Below the pieces are notes generated by a model that worked only from the letters and a program-made list of their open reading frames with translations, was not told where the DNA came from and ran no database searches. This document shows positions 48,281 through 57,670 of a DNA stretch of 64,000 nt, one piece after another. Made by a program: the position numbers and the translations under genes. Numbering within the stretch: the first letter of the stretch is position 1; the number at the start of each line of letters is the position of its first letter. The DNA comes from Dyella_B sp036746095 (GTDB lineage: Bacteria > Pseudomonadota > Gammaproteobacteria > Xanthomonadales > Rhodanobacteraceae). The stretch covers positions 124,001 to 188,000 of the forward strand of contig NZ_DAIOEU010000003.1 of NCBI RefSeq assembly GCF_036746095.1, given 5' to 3'.

Positions 48281-49002
48281 GCGCCCAGTGTCTCTTCGTA
48301 GCCGTCCATGAGAGGTGTCCAAATCGCCTGGTCGAACGGGGCCTCGCCTTGTGCGGCAGCGCCAAGCTTGAACAGCGACCGGCGCAAACGCTGCAGGTTC
48401 GCCATGCGCCAACTTCGTGCCAGCGCACGCATGCGGCCGCGATCGAAATCCACCAGATAAAGCCCTGTCGGCGCGATCAGCACGTTGTGCGCATTGAGGT
48501 CGGCATGCCACACGCCCGCGCGATGAAAACGCGCCACCAGCGCGCCGACTTCCCGTGCAAGCTCGGCATCCAGTCGACCTTGGATCAGGCTCTCCGCCAG
48601 CGTGTGCGCGTCGGCAATCCGTCGCGTGATCAGGTCGGCCTGGTAATAAAGCCCGGCCCGTCGATACTGTGCCGCGACAACCTGCGGCACCGGCAACTGC
48701 TGCTTCGCCATCGCCTGCAGCAAGCGGAACTCCTGGAAGCTGCGTGTGCGATCCGCCCCCAACCACAGATAGCGATCGCCCATCAACCGCGCCACCATGC
48801 CGCCGCGGCGGTAATGCCGCAGCACGCATTCACCGGCAGGGGTATCGATGATCGCCACTCCCCCGCGGCCGCCCGACTGCGCGCTGAGCGCAGCCTGCCG
48901 GCGCCAATGGTCGGCATCGAACCACGTGCTATCGACTTGTGGCGATACGGTAGCGTCGAACAGAATCGCACCCTTGGCGTCTTGGCGCAGTTGCTCGTGC
49001 AT
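48277..49002 (-). CDS. kdkA: 3-deoxy-D-manno-octulosonic acid kinase
   Basis: Phosphorylates the inner-core Kdo residue of lipopolysaccharide. ATG 49000-49002 (MHEQLRQDAKGAILFDATV) gives 241 residues. Kinase-fold marks are GVWHADLNAHNVLI (catalytic loop Asp) and YLVDFDRGRMR (metal-binding Asp), typical of KdkA. The frame is open upstream into the divergent heptosyltransferase gene, but that part is not coding. Adjacent heptosyltransferase supports the call. Confidence 0.92.
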   Translation of the reverse strand: MHEQLRQDAKGAILFDATVSPQVDSTWFDADHWRRQAALSAQSGGRGGVAIIDTPAGECVLRHYRRGGMVARLMGDRYLWLGADRTRSFQEFRLLQAMAKQQLPVPQVVAAQYRRAGLYYQADLITRRIADAHTLAESLIQGRLDAELAREVGALVARFHRAGVWHADLNAHNVLIAPTGLYLVDFDRGRMRALARSWRMANLQRLRRSLFKLGAAAQGEAPFDQAIWTPLMDGYEETLGA

Positions 49003-49044
49003 CGGTGCTGCAGGGGCCCTTTCGGTCAACTTTGGCGATTCTAC

Positions 49045-50085
49045 ATGTCCGCTCCTGCTTCCATCTGCCTGCTGCGCACCTCGGCCATCGGCGACGTTAC
49101 CCATGTGGTGCCCCTGGTCCGCACGCTGCAGCGCGCATGGCCGCAAACCTCGCTGGCCTGGATCGTCGGCAAGCTGGAACGCAAGCTGGTCGGCGACCTG
49201 CCCGGCGTGGAATTCGTCACTTTCGATAAAAGCGCCGGCTGGGCCGGCATGCGCGAGGTGCATGCCGCACTGAAAGGCCGCCGCTTCGATGCGCTGCTGC
49301 AGATGCAGGTGGCCTTGCGCTCAAACCTGTTGAGTCTCGGCATCAAGGCGGATCGCCGTGTGGGCTACGACCGCGCCCGCGCCAAGGACCTGCATGGCCT
49401 GGTGATCAACGAACGCATTCCGGCGCGCACCGGCGAACACGTGCTGCAAGCCATCGGCAGTTTTTGCGAGCCGCTGGGCCTGCAACAAACCGATGTGCGC
49501 TGGGACATTCCCATTCCCGAAGAAGCCCATGCATGGGCTGCGCAACAGTGGCCGGACGACAAGCCGGTGCTGCTGGTAAGCCCCACATCCAGCCACGCGC
49601 TGCGCAATTGGCGGCCGGAGCGCTATGCAGCGGTGATGGACCATGCCGCCACGCGCGGGTGGCGCGTCGTGCTGATCGGCGGCCCTTCACCGGGCGAACG
49701 CAGCATGGCCGACGCCATCCTTGCCCTTTGCCAACACCCACCACTCGATCTCACCGGTAAGGACACGCTGAAGAAATTGATGGCGATGTTCTGCCGCGCA
49801 CAGCTATTGCTCACCCCGGATTCGGGCCCGATGCACATGGCCAACACCGTCGGCCTGAAAGTGCTCGGCCTGCACGCTGCGAGCAATCCTGCACGTTCCG
49901 GGCCTTACTCCGATCGCCGATGGTGTGTCGATAAATACGATGCCGCTTCGCGCAAGTATTTCGGTAAACCGGCAAGCGAGATTCCGTGGGGAACGAAGAT
50001 CGAGAAGCCAGGCGTGATGGACTTGATCGCGGTCGACGATGTTATCGAACGCCTTGAAGCGGCAACAGCTTTGCTGACCTCATAA
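49045..50085 (+). CDS. LPS heptosyltransferase I-type glycosyltransferase
   Basis: GT9-family enzyme adding heptose from ADP-heptose to the inner core. ATG 49045-49047 (MSAPASICLLRTSAIGDVTH) gives 346 residues. The N-terminal IGDVTHVVPLVRTLQRAWP, LVSPTSSHALRNWRPERYAAV and LLTPDSGPMHMANTVGLKVLGLHA segments mark the family. WaaC is the likely identity, but other GT9 enzymes are possible. Only 42 bases separate it from the divergent kdkA, so their promoters overlap coding sequence. A REP pair follows its stop. Confidence 0.88.
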   Translation: MSAPASICLLRTSAIGDVTHVVPLVRTLQRAWPQTSLAWIVGKLERKLVGDLPGVEFVTFDKSAGWAGMREVHAALKGRRFDALLQMQVALRSNLLSLGIKADRRVGYDRARAKDLHGLVINERIPARTGEHVLQAIGSFCEPLGLQQTDVRWDIPIPEEAHAWAAQQWPDDKPVLLVSPTSSHALRNWRPERYAAVMDHAATRGWRVVLIGGPSPGERSMADAILALCQHPPLDLTGKDTLKKLMAMFCRAQLLLTPDSGPMHMANTVGLKVLGLHAASNPARSGPYSDRRWCVDKYDAASRKYFGKPASEIPWGTKIEKPGVMDLIAVDDVIERLEAATALLTS

Positions 50086-50099
50086 GCTCTCGTATTGCC

Positions 50100-50178
50100 G
50101 TCACCCCGGCGAACGCCGGGGCCCCGCATCTTTGAAGCCAAAGCAAAGTCACTGGGTCCCGGCATTCGCCGGGACGAC
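50100..50178. repeat. Inverted pair of REP elements
   Basis: Hairpin 50104-50121 (CCCCGGCG, loop AA, CGCCGGGG) and hairpin 50156-50175 (GTCCCGGC, loop ATTC, GCCGGGAC) are inverted copies of one about 25-base unit of the GTCNCCCCGGCGAANGCCGGG type. They occupy the space between two converging genes, a usual place for such bipartite REP units. Confidence 0.75.
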
Positions 50179-50194
50179 GAGTTCAGGGTTCTTG

Positions 50195-53100
50195 TCAGCT
50201 ATCACGCGGAGCTTCGGTAACTGGAAGATCTGGCAAATGCGGTAGCGCGACGGATTTCCGCTCCCGCTTCTTCCAGTACCCACCTTTGGTCCATGCATCG
50301 AAGCCCCAGCGCAACCATCCAATCAATGCATTTGCCAGCCACAACGCCCAAGCCAGCATGGCGATCTTGTAGAACCACAGCGATACCGTGATGACGCCGC
50401 CCCGTGGCAAAACATTCTTCGCCTGGTCGGCAAACCAATTCAAATCCCATGCCGTGGACGCATTGCCTGCGACGTGCATGTCGGGCAATCCAAGCAAGCC
50501 TTTCGGCACGGCGGATACCAATGTGATCAGCGCCAGCACGGTGATGACCGCCAACAGCGACTGCACCGCGTTGAAGCGCGTGTCTGCAAGCTTGGCCATG
50601 GCCGGTTCGTACCGGCCGCGCAGTCCAAGCAGGATCAACCACAGCACCACGAACGCGTACGCGCTCCAGGCGAAGGCCGAAAAGCCCAGCCCCAGCAACA
50701 GCCATTGATAAAAACGCAGCGGTGTCGGTGCATAACGCCCGAGCAGCCAAGCGGCCACCAGCAGCACGATCAGCTGCGACCAATACAGCACGGCAGGCCC
50801 GACGGACGGGCCCGCCGTCCACAGTACCCAGCGATCTTCCGGAAGCTTGAGGTTCAAGCCGATGTTTGCCGATGTCGCGCCCAGGGCAAAGGCAGGTGTC
50901 GTTACGTGCATGCCGATGCCGCGAGCTTCGCGCACACGTATCACGTAACGATGCTTGCCCGGCAACAGCGGCAGGCTCAGCTTGCCATCCTTCACGGCCA
51001 GGCTTAGCTGTTCGTCATCGCGCATCGCGCCAAGCAGCTCCGTGCCCACCGGCAATGCAATGGCGTGTTCGCCGCCGCGGGTGCTGCGCGCAAGCAGAGT
51101 GAGTTCGGTCTCGGTCGCGCGATCGCCGACGTTGACGGTTGCATTGACGCGGTCAAAGGCAAGGCTGCCGCCCTCGACGGCTTTGGGCCTGCTTATCGTC
51201 AACTGCAATGTTTCATTCGGCAGCGGTTGGAAGCCAAGGCCATCGCCATGATCGCCAACCGGCACACCTTGCATCTGGACGTGCCAGATGGGCGATGCGT
51301 GCACCTGCCACACCTCCGCATGATCAGCCAACGATGGCGCCGTGATTTTCAGCGCATCGGCATGATCGAGACGGCTGGTCCAGCTCACTTCGTTGTCGCC
51401 GGCATTGAACGTCACCCCGATACGACCATCGTGCACGCGCATGCCATCGCCCAGTGGATGCTCCCCTGGCAACAAGGGCAATTCCAGCGTGAAGCCACCG
51501 TCACTCGGTGCCATCCGCTCCACCGTATTGACCACCGTCCAATCCACGCCGAGCACAATGTTCCGCGTGATACGCACATAGGGTGGGAACGCCTGCTGCG
51601 AAACCGGCGCCGGCTGGCCGTCAGCGGCCACGGTGCGGATGCGATGGAGCGTGACGCTGTCTCCAAGCAGGCTTCCGCCATCGATCCCATCGAGCGACCA
51701 GGCTTGTCCGTTGAACACCAGCCATTGCGGACGCAAGGCAAAGCGCAAGGTGGTGCTGTCGACCGGCTGAGCGCGATAGCTCAAGCTGACCTTGTGCACG
51801 CCAGGTTCCAGCCTGACCAGTGTCTGCTCGTCCCGCTTGCCGATCGCTGCGTCGGCATGGCCATCCACTGTTACGCCAAGAAGTTGCAGGCCCGCGTCAG
51901 TCTGCGGCAACGGCAATGCGATCGGCGCACCGGCATGCACCTCCATCTCCATCGCGACTTGATCGTTTTTCGCTTGCATGGAAGCCGTGGCGACCACCGC
52001 ACAATCGGGCGCGCATTTGGGCGCTTCCAGCAGACGCGTCTGCAATTGCCTCAGCAAATCCGCACTGGGCATCGCTTGCGCGCGAGCGACGTGCGGCAAG
52101 CTCGCCAGCAACAGGCATGCTGCCGTCGTGCTGCCCCAGCGCCAGATTCGCCATGATGTATCCGCTGGCCTGGTGAACCTTCCTGCAAGCCTGCCAAGCA
52201 GTACCGCCAGCAAGCCCAGCATCACGACGCGCAGCAGCCTAACCAGCCAGGACGGCGCGATCACCAAGCGCATGCGTTGTTGCGGCGTGACGGGGCCGGA
52301 CCAACTGAGGTGGTAGTTGTTGCCAACGTCCCAGCTTGGTTCACCCGCGCCGGCCTGGATGATGCTGTGGCTGTCCATGGCAGACGCCGTTGCCGGATTT
52401 TGCAGATTGGAAGCCGTTACCGTCACCAGGCCAAGGCTACCGCTACGTGGTGCTGGAGCCGAGGCTGCCGATGGGAGGATGGATGGAGGAGCTGGCGGCG
52501 CAGGCGGCGGCGGTGGTGCCGCCTCCTGTTCAGCCTGCTCCTCTTGAGCCTTCATCTGCCTCTTCGCTTCCGGTTGCGCATAGCTTGCAGCCGCCATGCG
52601 CTGCGTCAACGCCGTATAGGTACTCCCTTCCAGCTGAGGATGAAGGGCATCTTCCAATTGCGTCTTGGCAAAAGGCAAAGTCCATACAACGGCCAATGCC
52701 ATCGCAAGCATGCTGGCCACCTGTGCCCACTGCCGCAAGCGACCCGCCGGCAGCGCACGCATCAGCAAGGCGAACGCCAACGCCACACCCAGCGTCCAGC
52801 GTGGTGCGCCGGCCTCGTGCTGCGAGAGAATCAAGAACAGTGCTGCGATCACTGCCCAGCGCCAGCCGAGTAGTCGTCCAGCCAGCAAGGCCATCAGCGC
52901 AACGATGAACAGATCAAGCAAGCTCCATTGCGCAATCCAAGAATCGGGCGAACGGTCCACGCCGCCAGCACCGATCAGGCGATATCCGTAAGGCAGATGC
53001 AGCACGGCATCGATGTTTTCCAGCGGCACAAGCCATCCCGCACTGGGCAAGGATCCGCTGCGATCGGCCACACGCAAGCCCGCGCGCACATCCAGCGCCG

Positions 53101-54322
53101 AACTTCGTAGTTCGGCGCCCGTCCGTCCCTGGCCTAGATCCGTGACCAGCAAGGGAACATCGCCTTGCGAAGCACGCTGCAATTGCCATGGCGCCTCTAC
53201 ATCCAGACGCTGCGTGCGCGACAGCGTGCCGGTGAGGTGATCGCTCACGTTGAAACCATGACCGTCGAAATCGAGCCAGATCTGCCGCTGCAGCTGGATC
53301 TGATCACCGGCCTCGCCTTCACCACCACGCGTGCCTTGCTGGATGGCTAAACCGTCATTCTGGTCGAGCACGTAGGCGGGAAGTTCACGCCAATCATCCG
53401 GCACACCTGCTTGCGCTGCATCCGTGGCGCGACCTTCGACGCGCGTGCTGCGCAGTGCCGGATCGTCGCTGTAACTCCAGATTTCCTGCTTGGGCCACAA
53501 GTTATCGGCCGGTGCAGCCACGCTCACATCGTGCAAGGTATCGGTGGCACGCGCGGACAGATGCACCATCCATTGCCCGGGACGAAGCTGCAGGCGCAAG
53601 CGTCCATCGGGCTGCCATTGCGCGGGCACTTCGCTATCCAGCGAGGTGGCTATAAAGCCCTTGGGCAAGGCAGGCCCCAGCAGTTGCTCGCGCGCACTGC
53701 CGGTCACGTTCAATTGCAGCTGCGTTTCCAGCAGTGCGGGCATGCCATCGGTCAGATGGCGATAGACGCGCACCGATAGCGCATCGGCCTGGCGCTGTGC
53801 TGCCGCCGCTTCGCCGAGCGTGAGCTGATCGCCGTTGCGCTCGATGCGATCCACCGTGCCGCCATCGACGCTGAGCGACACCAGGCCGATCGACAGCGGC
53901 ACCCGCAAACGTGCGGGACGCGACTCCCACGGCAGGCTTCCCTGGATGGCGTAGTCGCCAGCTTCCAGCCGCAGCGCCGGCTGCCCCTCACGGCTCAATA
54001 CCGGCCACGGCTTGTTGTTCACCACGACCTGCTGTGGCCAGCTGTGCTCATCGCCGGGCAAGGCGACCCAGGAAGCGGCATCCACGTGTACGTCGAGACT
54101 GAAATGGCCGCCGTTCTTGCCGGCATCGATGCTCAAGCGCCCAGGCCAGATGCACTGGCGACTGTTGGCGTCTGGAAGGCTGTTGGCCAGGAACGGACAG
54201 CCATGCTGAGGCGCGTCGTGCAGCACCCATCCCTGCCATTCGCGCAACGCAGGAGGAATGTCCTGGGCCATCAAAGGCGATACGAGAACCAACAGCCCCA
54301 GCAACCCTATCCATCGGCGCAT
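50195..54322 (-). CDS. Large uncharacterised two-module membrane protein
   Basis: Not recognised. 1375 residues. A signal peptide (MRRWIGLLGLLVLVSPLMAQ) leads a beta-rich periplasmic region to about 460. Three or four membrane helices follow (about 465-560), a Gln/Glu and Pro-rich stretch (PPPPPAPPAPP near 600), a short TVTASNLQNPATASAMD segment and a helix at about 693-714. Near 725-745 a second signal-peptide-like helix ends in VARAQA, leading a second periplasmic region (about 750-1165) with a CAPDC pair, then four or so C-terminal helices and a basic tail. GGGGAG precedes the ATG. It looks like two exported modules joined; no catalytic motif is evident. Confidence 0.85.
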   Translation of the reverse strand: MRRWIGLLGLLVLVSPLMAQDIPPALREWQGWVLHDAPQHGCPFLANSLPDANSRQCIWPGRLSIDAGKNGGHFSLDVHVDAASWVALPGDEHSWPQQVVVNNKPWPVLSREGQPALRLEAGDYAIQGSLPWESRPARLRVPLSIGLVSLSVDGGTVDRIERNGDQLTLGEAAAAQRQADALSVRVYRHLTDGMPALLETQLQLNVTGSAREQLLGPALPKGFIATSLDSEVPAQWQPDGRLRLQLRPGQWMVHLSARATDTLHDVSVAAPADNLWPKQEIWSYSDDPALRSTRVEGRATDAAQAGVPDDWRELPAYVLDQNDGLAIQQGTRGGEGEAGDQIQLQRQIWLDFDGHGFNVSDHLTGTLSRTQRLDVEAPWQLQRASQGDVPLLVTDLGQGRTGAELRSSALDVRAGLRVADRSGSLPSAGWLVPLENIDAVLHLPYGYRLIGAGGVDRSPDSWIAQWSLLDLFIVALMALLAGRLLGWRWAVIAALFLILSQHEAGAPRWTLGVALAFALLMRALPAGRLRQWAQVASMLAMALAVVWTLPFAKTQLEDALHPQLEGSTYTALTQRMAAASYAQPEAKRQMKAQEEQAEQEAAPPPPPAPPAPPSILPSAASAPAPRSGSLGLVTVTASNLQNPATASAMDSHSIIQAGAGEPSWDVGNNYHLSWSGPVTPQQRMRLVIAPSWLVRLLRVVMLGLLAVLLGRLAGRFTRPADTSWRIWRWGSTTAACLLLASLPHVARAQAMPSADLLRQLQTRLLEAPKCAPDCAVVATASMQAKNDQVAMEMEVHAGAPIALPLPQTDAGLQLLGVTVDGHADAAIGKRDEQTLVRLEPGVHKVSLSYRAQPVDSTTLRFALRPQWLVFNGQAWSLDGIDGGSLLGDSVTLHRIRTVAADGQPAPVSQQAFPPYVRITRNIVLGVDWTVVNTVERMAPSDGGFTLELPLLPGEHPLGDGMRVHDGRIGVTFNAGDNEVSWTSRLDHADALKITAPSLADHAEVWQVHASPIWHVQMQGVPVGDHGDGLGFQPLPNETLQLTISRPKAVEGGSLAFDRVNATVNVGDRATETELTLLARSTRGGEHAIALPVGTELLGAMRDDEQLSLAVKDGKLSLPLLPGKHRYVIRVREARGIGMHVTTPAFALGATSANIGLNLKLPEDRWVLWTAGPSVGPAVLYWSQLIVLLVAAWLLGRYAPTPLRFYQWLLLGLGFSAFAWSAYAFVVLWLILLGLRGRYEPAMAKLADTRFNAVQSLLAVITVLALITLVSAVPKGLLGLPDMHVAGNASTAWDLNWFADQAKNVLPRGGVITVSLWFYKIAMLAWALWLANALIGWLRWGFDAWTKGGYWKKRERKSVALPHLPDLPVTEAPRDS

Positions 54323-54388
54323 ACGGCGAACTCCCCTGTGGCGTTTCAGCCAGTGTAGTGGGAGTTGCTGGACTTCTGAAAAGCCGAT

Positions 54389-54417
54389 CGTAGGTTGAGA
54401 TGAAATTCCAGCCTACG
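54389..54417. repeat. Short GTAGG/CCTAC palindrome
   Basis: CGTAGG (54389-54394) and CCTACG (54412-54417) bracket an imperfect stem around GATGAAAT. It belongs with the elements at 3637-3696 and 37609-37630 and lies ten bases after the DUF6165-type gene, where it could end transcription. Confidence 0.5.
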
Positions 54418-54426
54418 CGACGAAAG

Positions 54427-54828
54427 TCACTTTGCCGCGCGGTAATCCTGGTACGACTTTTCTTCCACCAGCTGCGAACCAAGCTTGAGGTTGATCTCGC
54501 GCTTCACCGCCGCGCGCTCGTCGTTCTGGAAATAGACCGAACGCGCCAGTTCGATGAATTCGGCATCGAACGCCTGCGCCTTTTCCTTCATGCGGATGCG
54601 GTCTTCGATATCCCACAACGCTTCGTTCACTGCGAGCAAGCGTGCACGCTCCTTGCTGACATCCGTTTGCGATGCGTGATGATTGGCCCACGTGGCGTTG
54701 AGCAGGTTGAGCTCGTTGTGCACGTTGGCGAGCTTGGCGGCATCCGAAATCTGGCGTGCCTTGATCTCGAGGATCGTGATCTTGTCGATCAGCTCGCCAA
54801 AGGAAACCGGTACCTGGATCAGGCTCAT
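54427..54828 (-). CDS. DUF6165-type conserved protein
   Basis: 133 residues starting MSLIQVPVSFGELIDKITIL, matching the pattern of the DUF6165 family as far as I recall it. It is all-helical and charged, with likely coiled coil in AAKLANVHNELNLLNATW and DIEDRIRMKEKAQAFDAEFIELAR. No signal peptide or membrane helix, so cytoplasmic. No catalytic residues are evident. It follows lpxK by 47 bases in the LPS cluster; members are seen near sugar and LPS genes, hinting at an envelope role. Function unknown. Confidence 0.75.
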   Translation of the reverse strand: MSLIQVPVSFGELIDKITILEIKARQISDAAKLANVHNELNLLNATWANHHASQTDVSKERARLLAVNEALWDIEDRIRMKEKAQAFDAEFIELARSVYFQNDERAAVKREINLKLGSQLVEEKSYQDYRAAK

Positions 54829-54875
54829 GCAAAACCTCGTGCGGAAAAGGCCGGCAAGTCGCCGGGAAAGGGCGC

Positions 54876-55877
54876 CTATAATAACGCCATCGGCGATACA
54901 CGCACCCGGCTGGCCACGCGCGCGTACAGGTCCTCGTAGAAACTCGCCCGCAACTCAGCCTTGACCGGCACGCTCCACCAATGCGGTTGCACGAACGCCC
55001 AGCACTTCACCGCGTCTTTTTCCGTCATCAGCACGGGCAGGCCATCCCCAAAGGTAAGGTCCGCCTGCATAAAGAAATGATGATCGGGAAAAGGGTGAGG
55101 AATCACCTCCAGCCCCTGTTCGGCAAGGCTGGCAAAGAAGCGCTGCGGATTGCCGATCGCAGCGACCGCATGCACGCGCTGGCCGGCAAAGCTTGCGATC
55201 GGCTGCTCGCGCCCGTCCGACAATGCGCGTACCGATCCTCCCTTGAGGCGCATCGGCACTTCACCAGCTTCCGCATGGCCGCCGTTGCAAATACGAAAAT
55301 CCATTTGCTGCAGGCGGCTCAGCGGTTCGCGCAGTGGTCCGGCCGGCAGCAAGCGCGAGTTGCCGAAGCGCCGTGCTCCATCGATCACGCAGATCTCGAT
55401 ATCGCGCGCCAATCGATAGTGCTGCAGACCGTCGTCCGCGATTACGACGTTGCAGCCGGCATCGAGCAGCAATTGCGCCGCGGCCGGACGGTCCTGGCCA
55501 ATCGCCACCGGCACGCCACTGGCGCGTATCACGCAAGGTTCATCGCCCACTTCCACCGGGTCGGGCGATTCGCCAAGCAGCATTCGATCATGGTGGCTCC
55601 CGCCATAACCGCGGCTCACCACACCAGGGCGGTAGCCACGCTCGCGCAATGCATCGGCCAATGCCAAGGTAAGCGGCGTCTTGCCCGTTCCGCCCGCCGT
55701 AAGGTTGCCCACCACGATCACCGGACAAGGCAGCCGCACCGCCCGCAGCCAGCCACGTCGATACAGCATGCGGCGCACAGCAACGACGGCAGCGTAAAGC
55801 TTCGACAACGGACGACACCACCACGGCAGTGGCTTTCCTTCATACCAGCCTGCCTGGAGCGTATCGGCCAGGCTCAT
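54876..55877 (-). CDS. lpxK: Tetraacyldisaccharide 4'-kinase
   Basis: Phosphorylates the 4' position of the lipid A precursor. ATG 55875-55877 (MSLADTLQAGWYEG) gives 333 residues; a TTG six bases earlier is less likely. An N-terminal membrane anchor lies near 25-45; Walker A is GNLTAGGTGKTP, and VVSRGYGG, VIADDGLQHYRL and LMTEKDAVKC are hallmark segments. It starts two bases after the msbA stop. Confidence 0.97.
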   Translation of the reverse strand: MSLADTLQAGWYEGKPLPWWCRPLSKLYAAVVAVRRMLYRRGWLRAVRLPCPVIVVGNLTAGGTGKTPLTLALADALRERGYRPGVVSRGYGGSHHDRMLLGESPDPVEVGDEPCVIRASGVPVAIGQDRPAAAQLLLDAGCNVVIADDGLQHYRLARDIEICVIDGARRFGNSRLLPAGPLREPLSRLQQMDFRICNGGHAEAGEVPMRLKGGSVRALSDGREQPIASFAGQRVHAVAAIGNPQRFFASLAEQGLEVIPHPFPDHHFFMQADLTFGDGLPVLMTEKDAVKCWAFVQPHWWSVPVKAELRASFYEDLYARVASRVRVSPMALL

Positions 55878-55879
55878 CG

Positions 55880-57670
55880 TCAATCGGCGGCAACTGCGGT
55901 GGGGCGTTCATTGAACTGCATGCGATGCAGCGCGGCGTAATGTCCGCCGAGGGCGATCAGCTCGGCATGCGTGCCGCGTTCGACAATCTTGCCCTGATCC
56001 ATCACCGCGATCTGGTCGGCGTGTTCGATCGTGGACAGGCGGTGGGCGATCACCAGGGTGGTGCGATCGCGCATCAAATGCTGCAGCGCTTGCTGGATCA
56101 GACGCTCCGATTCGGTATCCAGCGCGCTGGTCGCTTCATCCAATACCAGGATGGGTGCATTCTTGAGAATCGCGCGTGCAATCGCGATGCGCTGGCGTTG
56201 CCCGCCGGAAAGCATGTTGCCGCCCTCGCCGATCGGACTGTGGATGCCATTCGGAAGCCTGGCGATGAATTCCATGGCGTTGGCGGCTTCGGCAGCGGCG
56301 ATGATGTCCTGCTCGCTGGCGCCTGCCAGTTCGCCATAGGCGATGTTCTCGGCAACGGTACCGTCGAATAGCACGACGTGCTGCCCCACCCAGGCGATCT
56401 GCTTGCGCAGGGAGGCCAGCGTGTAGCTGTCGTAATCGGCGCCGTCCAGCAGGATGCGACCGCTGGTTGGCTCATTGAAGCGCGGCAACAGGCTGACCAG
56501 GCTGCTTTTGCCGCTACCCGAGCGTCCCACCAGCGCCGTAACGGTACCGGGCGCGCAATGCAGGTTTACGCCAGCGAGCGCTTCGAATTTACCGCGCGGA
56601 TAAACCAGTCCTACTTCATGGAAGTGCAGGTCGCCCTCCGTGCGCTCCAGCACCTTGATGCCGTGATCCGCTTCGGGGGGCAGATCCATCACCGCGAACA
56701 GGTTCTCCGCCGCTGCAATGCCCGTCTGCATGGTGGACTGCACGTTGGTGAGGCGCTTGAGCGATGACAGCATGCCGCCCATCGCGGTGAGCACCGCAAT
56801 GAACACGCCCGGCGAGATGTGATCGATCTGGGACGGACGCGAAGCCAGGAACACCATGCCGGCCAGCGCCAGCGACGCCACCGTCTGGATGGACGAACCC
56901 GAAAGCGCACTGGTGGCGACGATCTTCAGGTTGAGATAGCGCGCATGGTCGGAGACCTTCTTGAAGCGCTCATCCGCCTGCTGCTGGCCACCGTAGATAC
57001 GCACTTCGCGATGCGCCCTGAGCATTTCGTCCACCGTGCCGGTCACCGAGCCCATCTGGCCCTGGATGCGACGGCTGACCACGCGATACCGGCGGCTGAC
57101 CGCCGAGGCGATCACCACGATCGCCGGCACCAGCACCAGCAGTGCCGTGGTGAGATAAAGACTCTTGTACAGCATGACCACGAACATGCCGATGACGGTG
57201 ATGCTTTCCGTCACCGACACTTTCAGCGCATCGGTGGCGGCACCGGCAATCTGCTCGCTGGTGTAGGTAATGCGCGAGATCTGATGGCCGGAATGCTCGC
57301 TGCCGAAAAACGAGGCGGGCAAGCGCAGATAGGCCGCGAACACGTCGCGCTGCATCGCCTGCACCACGTTGCGCGAGACGTAGCCCATGCCGTAGTTGCT
57401 GATCAGGATGGCGATGCCGCGCACCAGGAAAATGCCGATGATCCAGATCGGCATCCAGTGAATCAGGTACGGATCCTTCTGCTGCAGCAGCTTGTCCATG
57501 ATCGGCTGCAGCTTGCTGGTGAAATAAGCCAGCGCGCCACCATCGACCGCAAAGCCGATGACGGCGATCAGGATGACCGGCCAGTAACGGCCCGAATAGC
57601 CCAGCAACCGCCTGTAGACTTGCCGGCTTTCCTTATCCCATAACGCGACTTTCTTCTTGCCTTCGCTCAT
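55880..57670 (-). CDS. msbA: Lipid A export ABC transporter MsbA
   Basis: Homodimeric ABC exporter flipping lipid A-core across the inner membrane. 596 residues: six membrane helices (about 30-320), then the nucleotide-binding domain with Walker A GRSGSGKSS, signature LSGGQRQRIAIARA, Walker B ILVLDEATSALD and H-loop IAHRLST. ATG 57668-57670 overlaps the exbD stop by four bases. Order exbB-exbD-msbA-lpxK is typical of xanthomonads. Confidence 0.97.
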   Translation of the reverse strand: MSEGKKKVALWDKESRQVYRRLLGYSGRYWPVILIAVIGFAVDGGALAYFTSKLQPIMDKLLQQKDPYLIHWMPIWIIGIFLVRGIAILISNYGMGYVSRNVVQAMQRDVFAAYLRLPASFFGSEHSGHQISRITYTSEQIAGAATDALKVSVTESITVIGMFVVMLYKSLYLTTALLVLVPAIVVIASAVSRRYRVVSRRIQGQMGSVTGTVDEMLRAHREVRIYGGQQQADERFKKVSDHARYLNLKIVATSALSGSSIQTVASLALAGMVFLASRPSQIDHISPGVFIAVLTAMGGMLSSLKRLTNVQSTMQTGIAAAENLFAVMDLPPEADHGIKVLERTEGDLHFHEVGLVYPRGKFEALAGVNLHCAPGTVTALVGRSGSGKSSLVSLLPRFNEPTSGRILLDGADYDSYTLASLRKQIAWVGQHVVLFDGTVAENIAYGELAGASEQDIIAAAEAANAMEFIARLPNGIHSPIGEGGNMLSGGQRQRIAIARAILKNAPILVLDEATSALDTESERLIQQALQHLMRDRTTLVIAHRLSTIEHADQIAVMDQGKIVERGTHAELIALGGHYAALHRMQFNERPTAVAAD

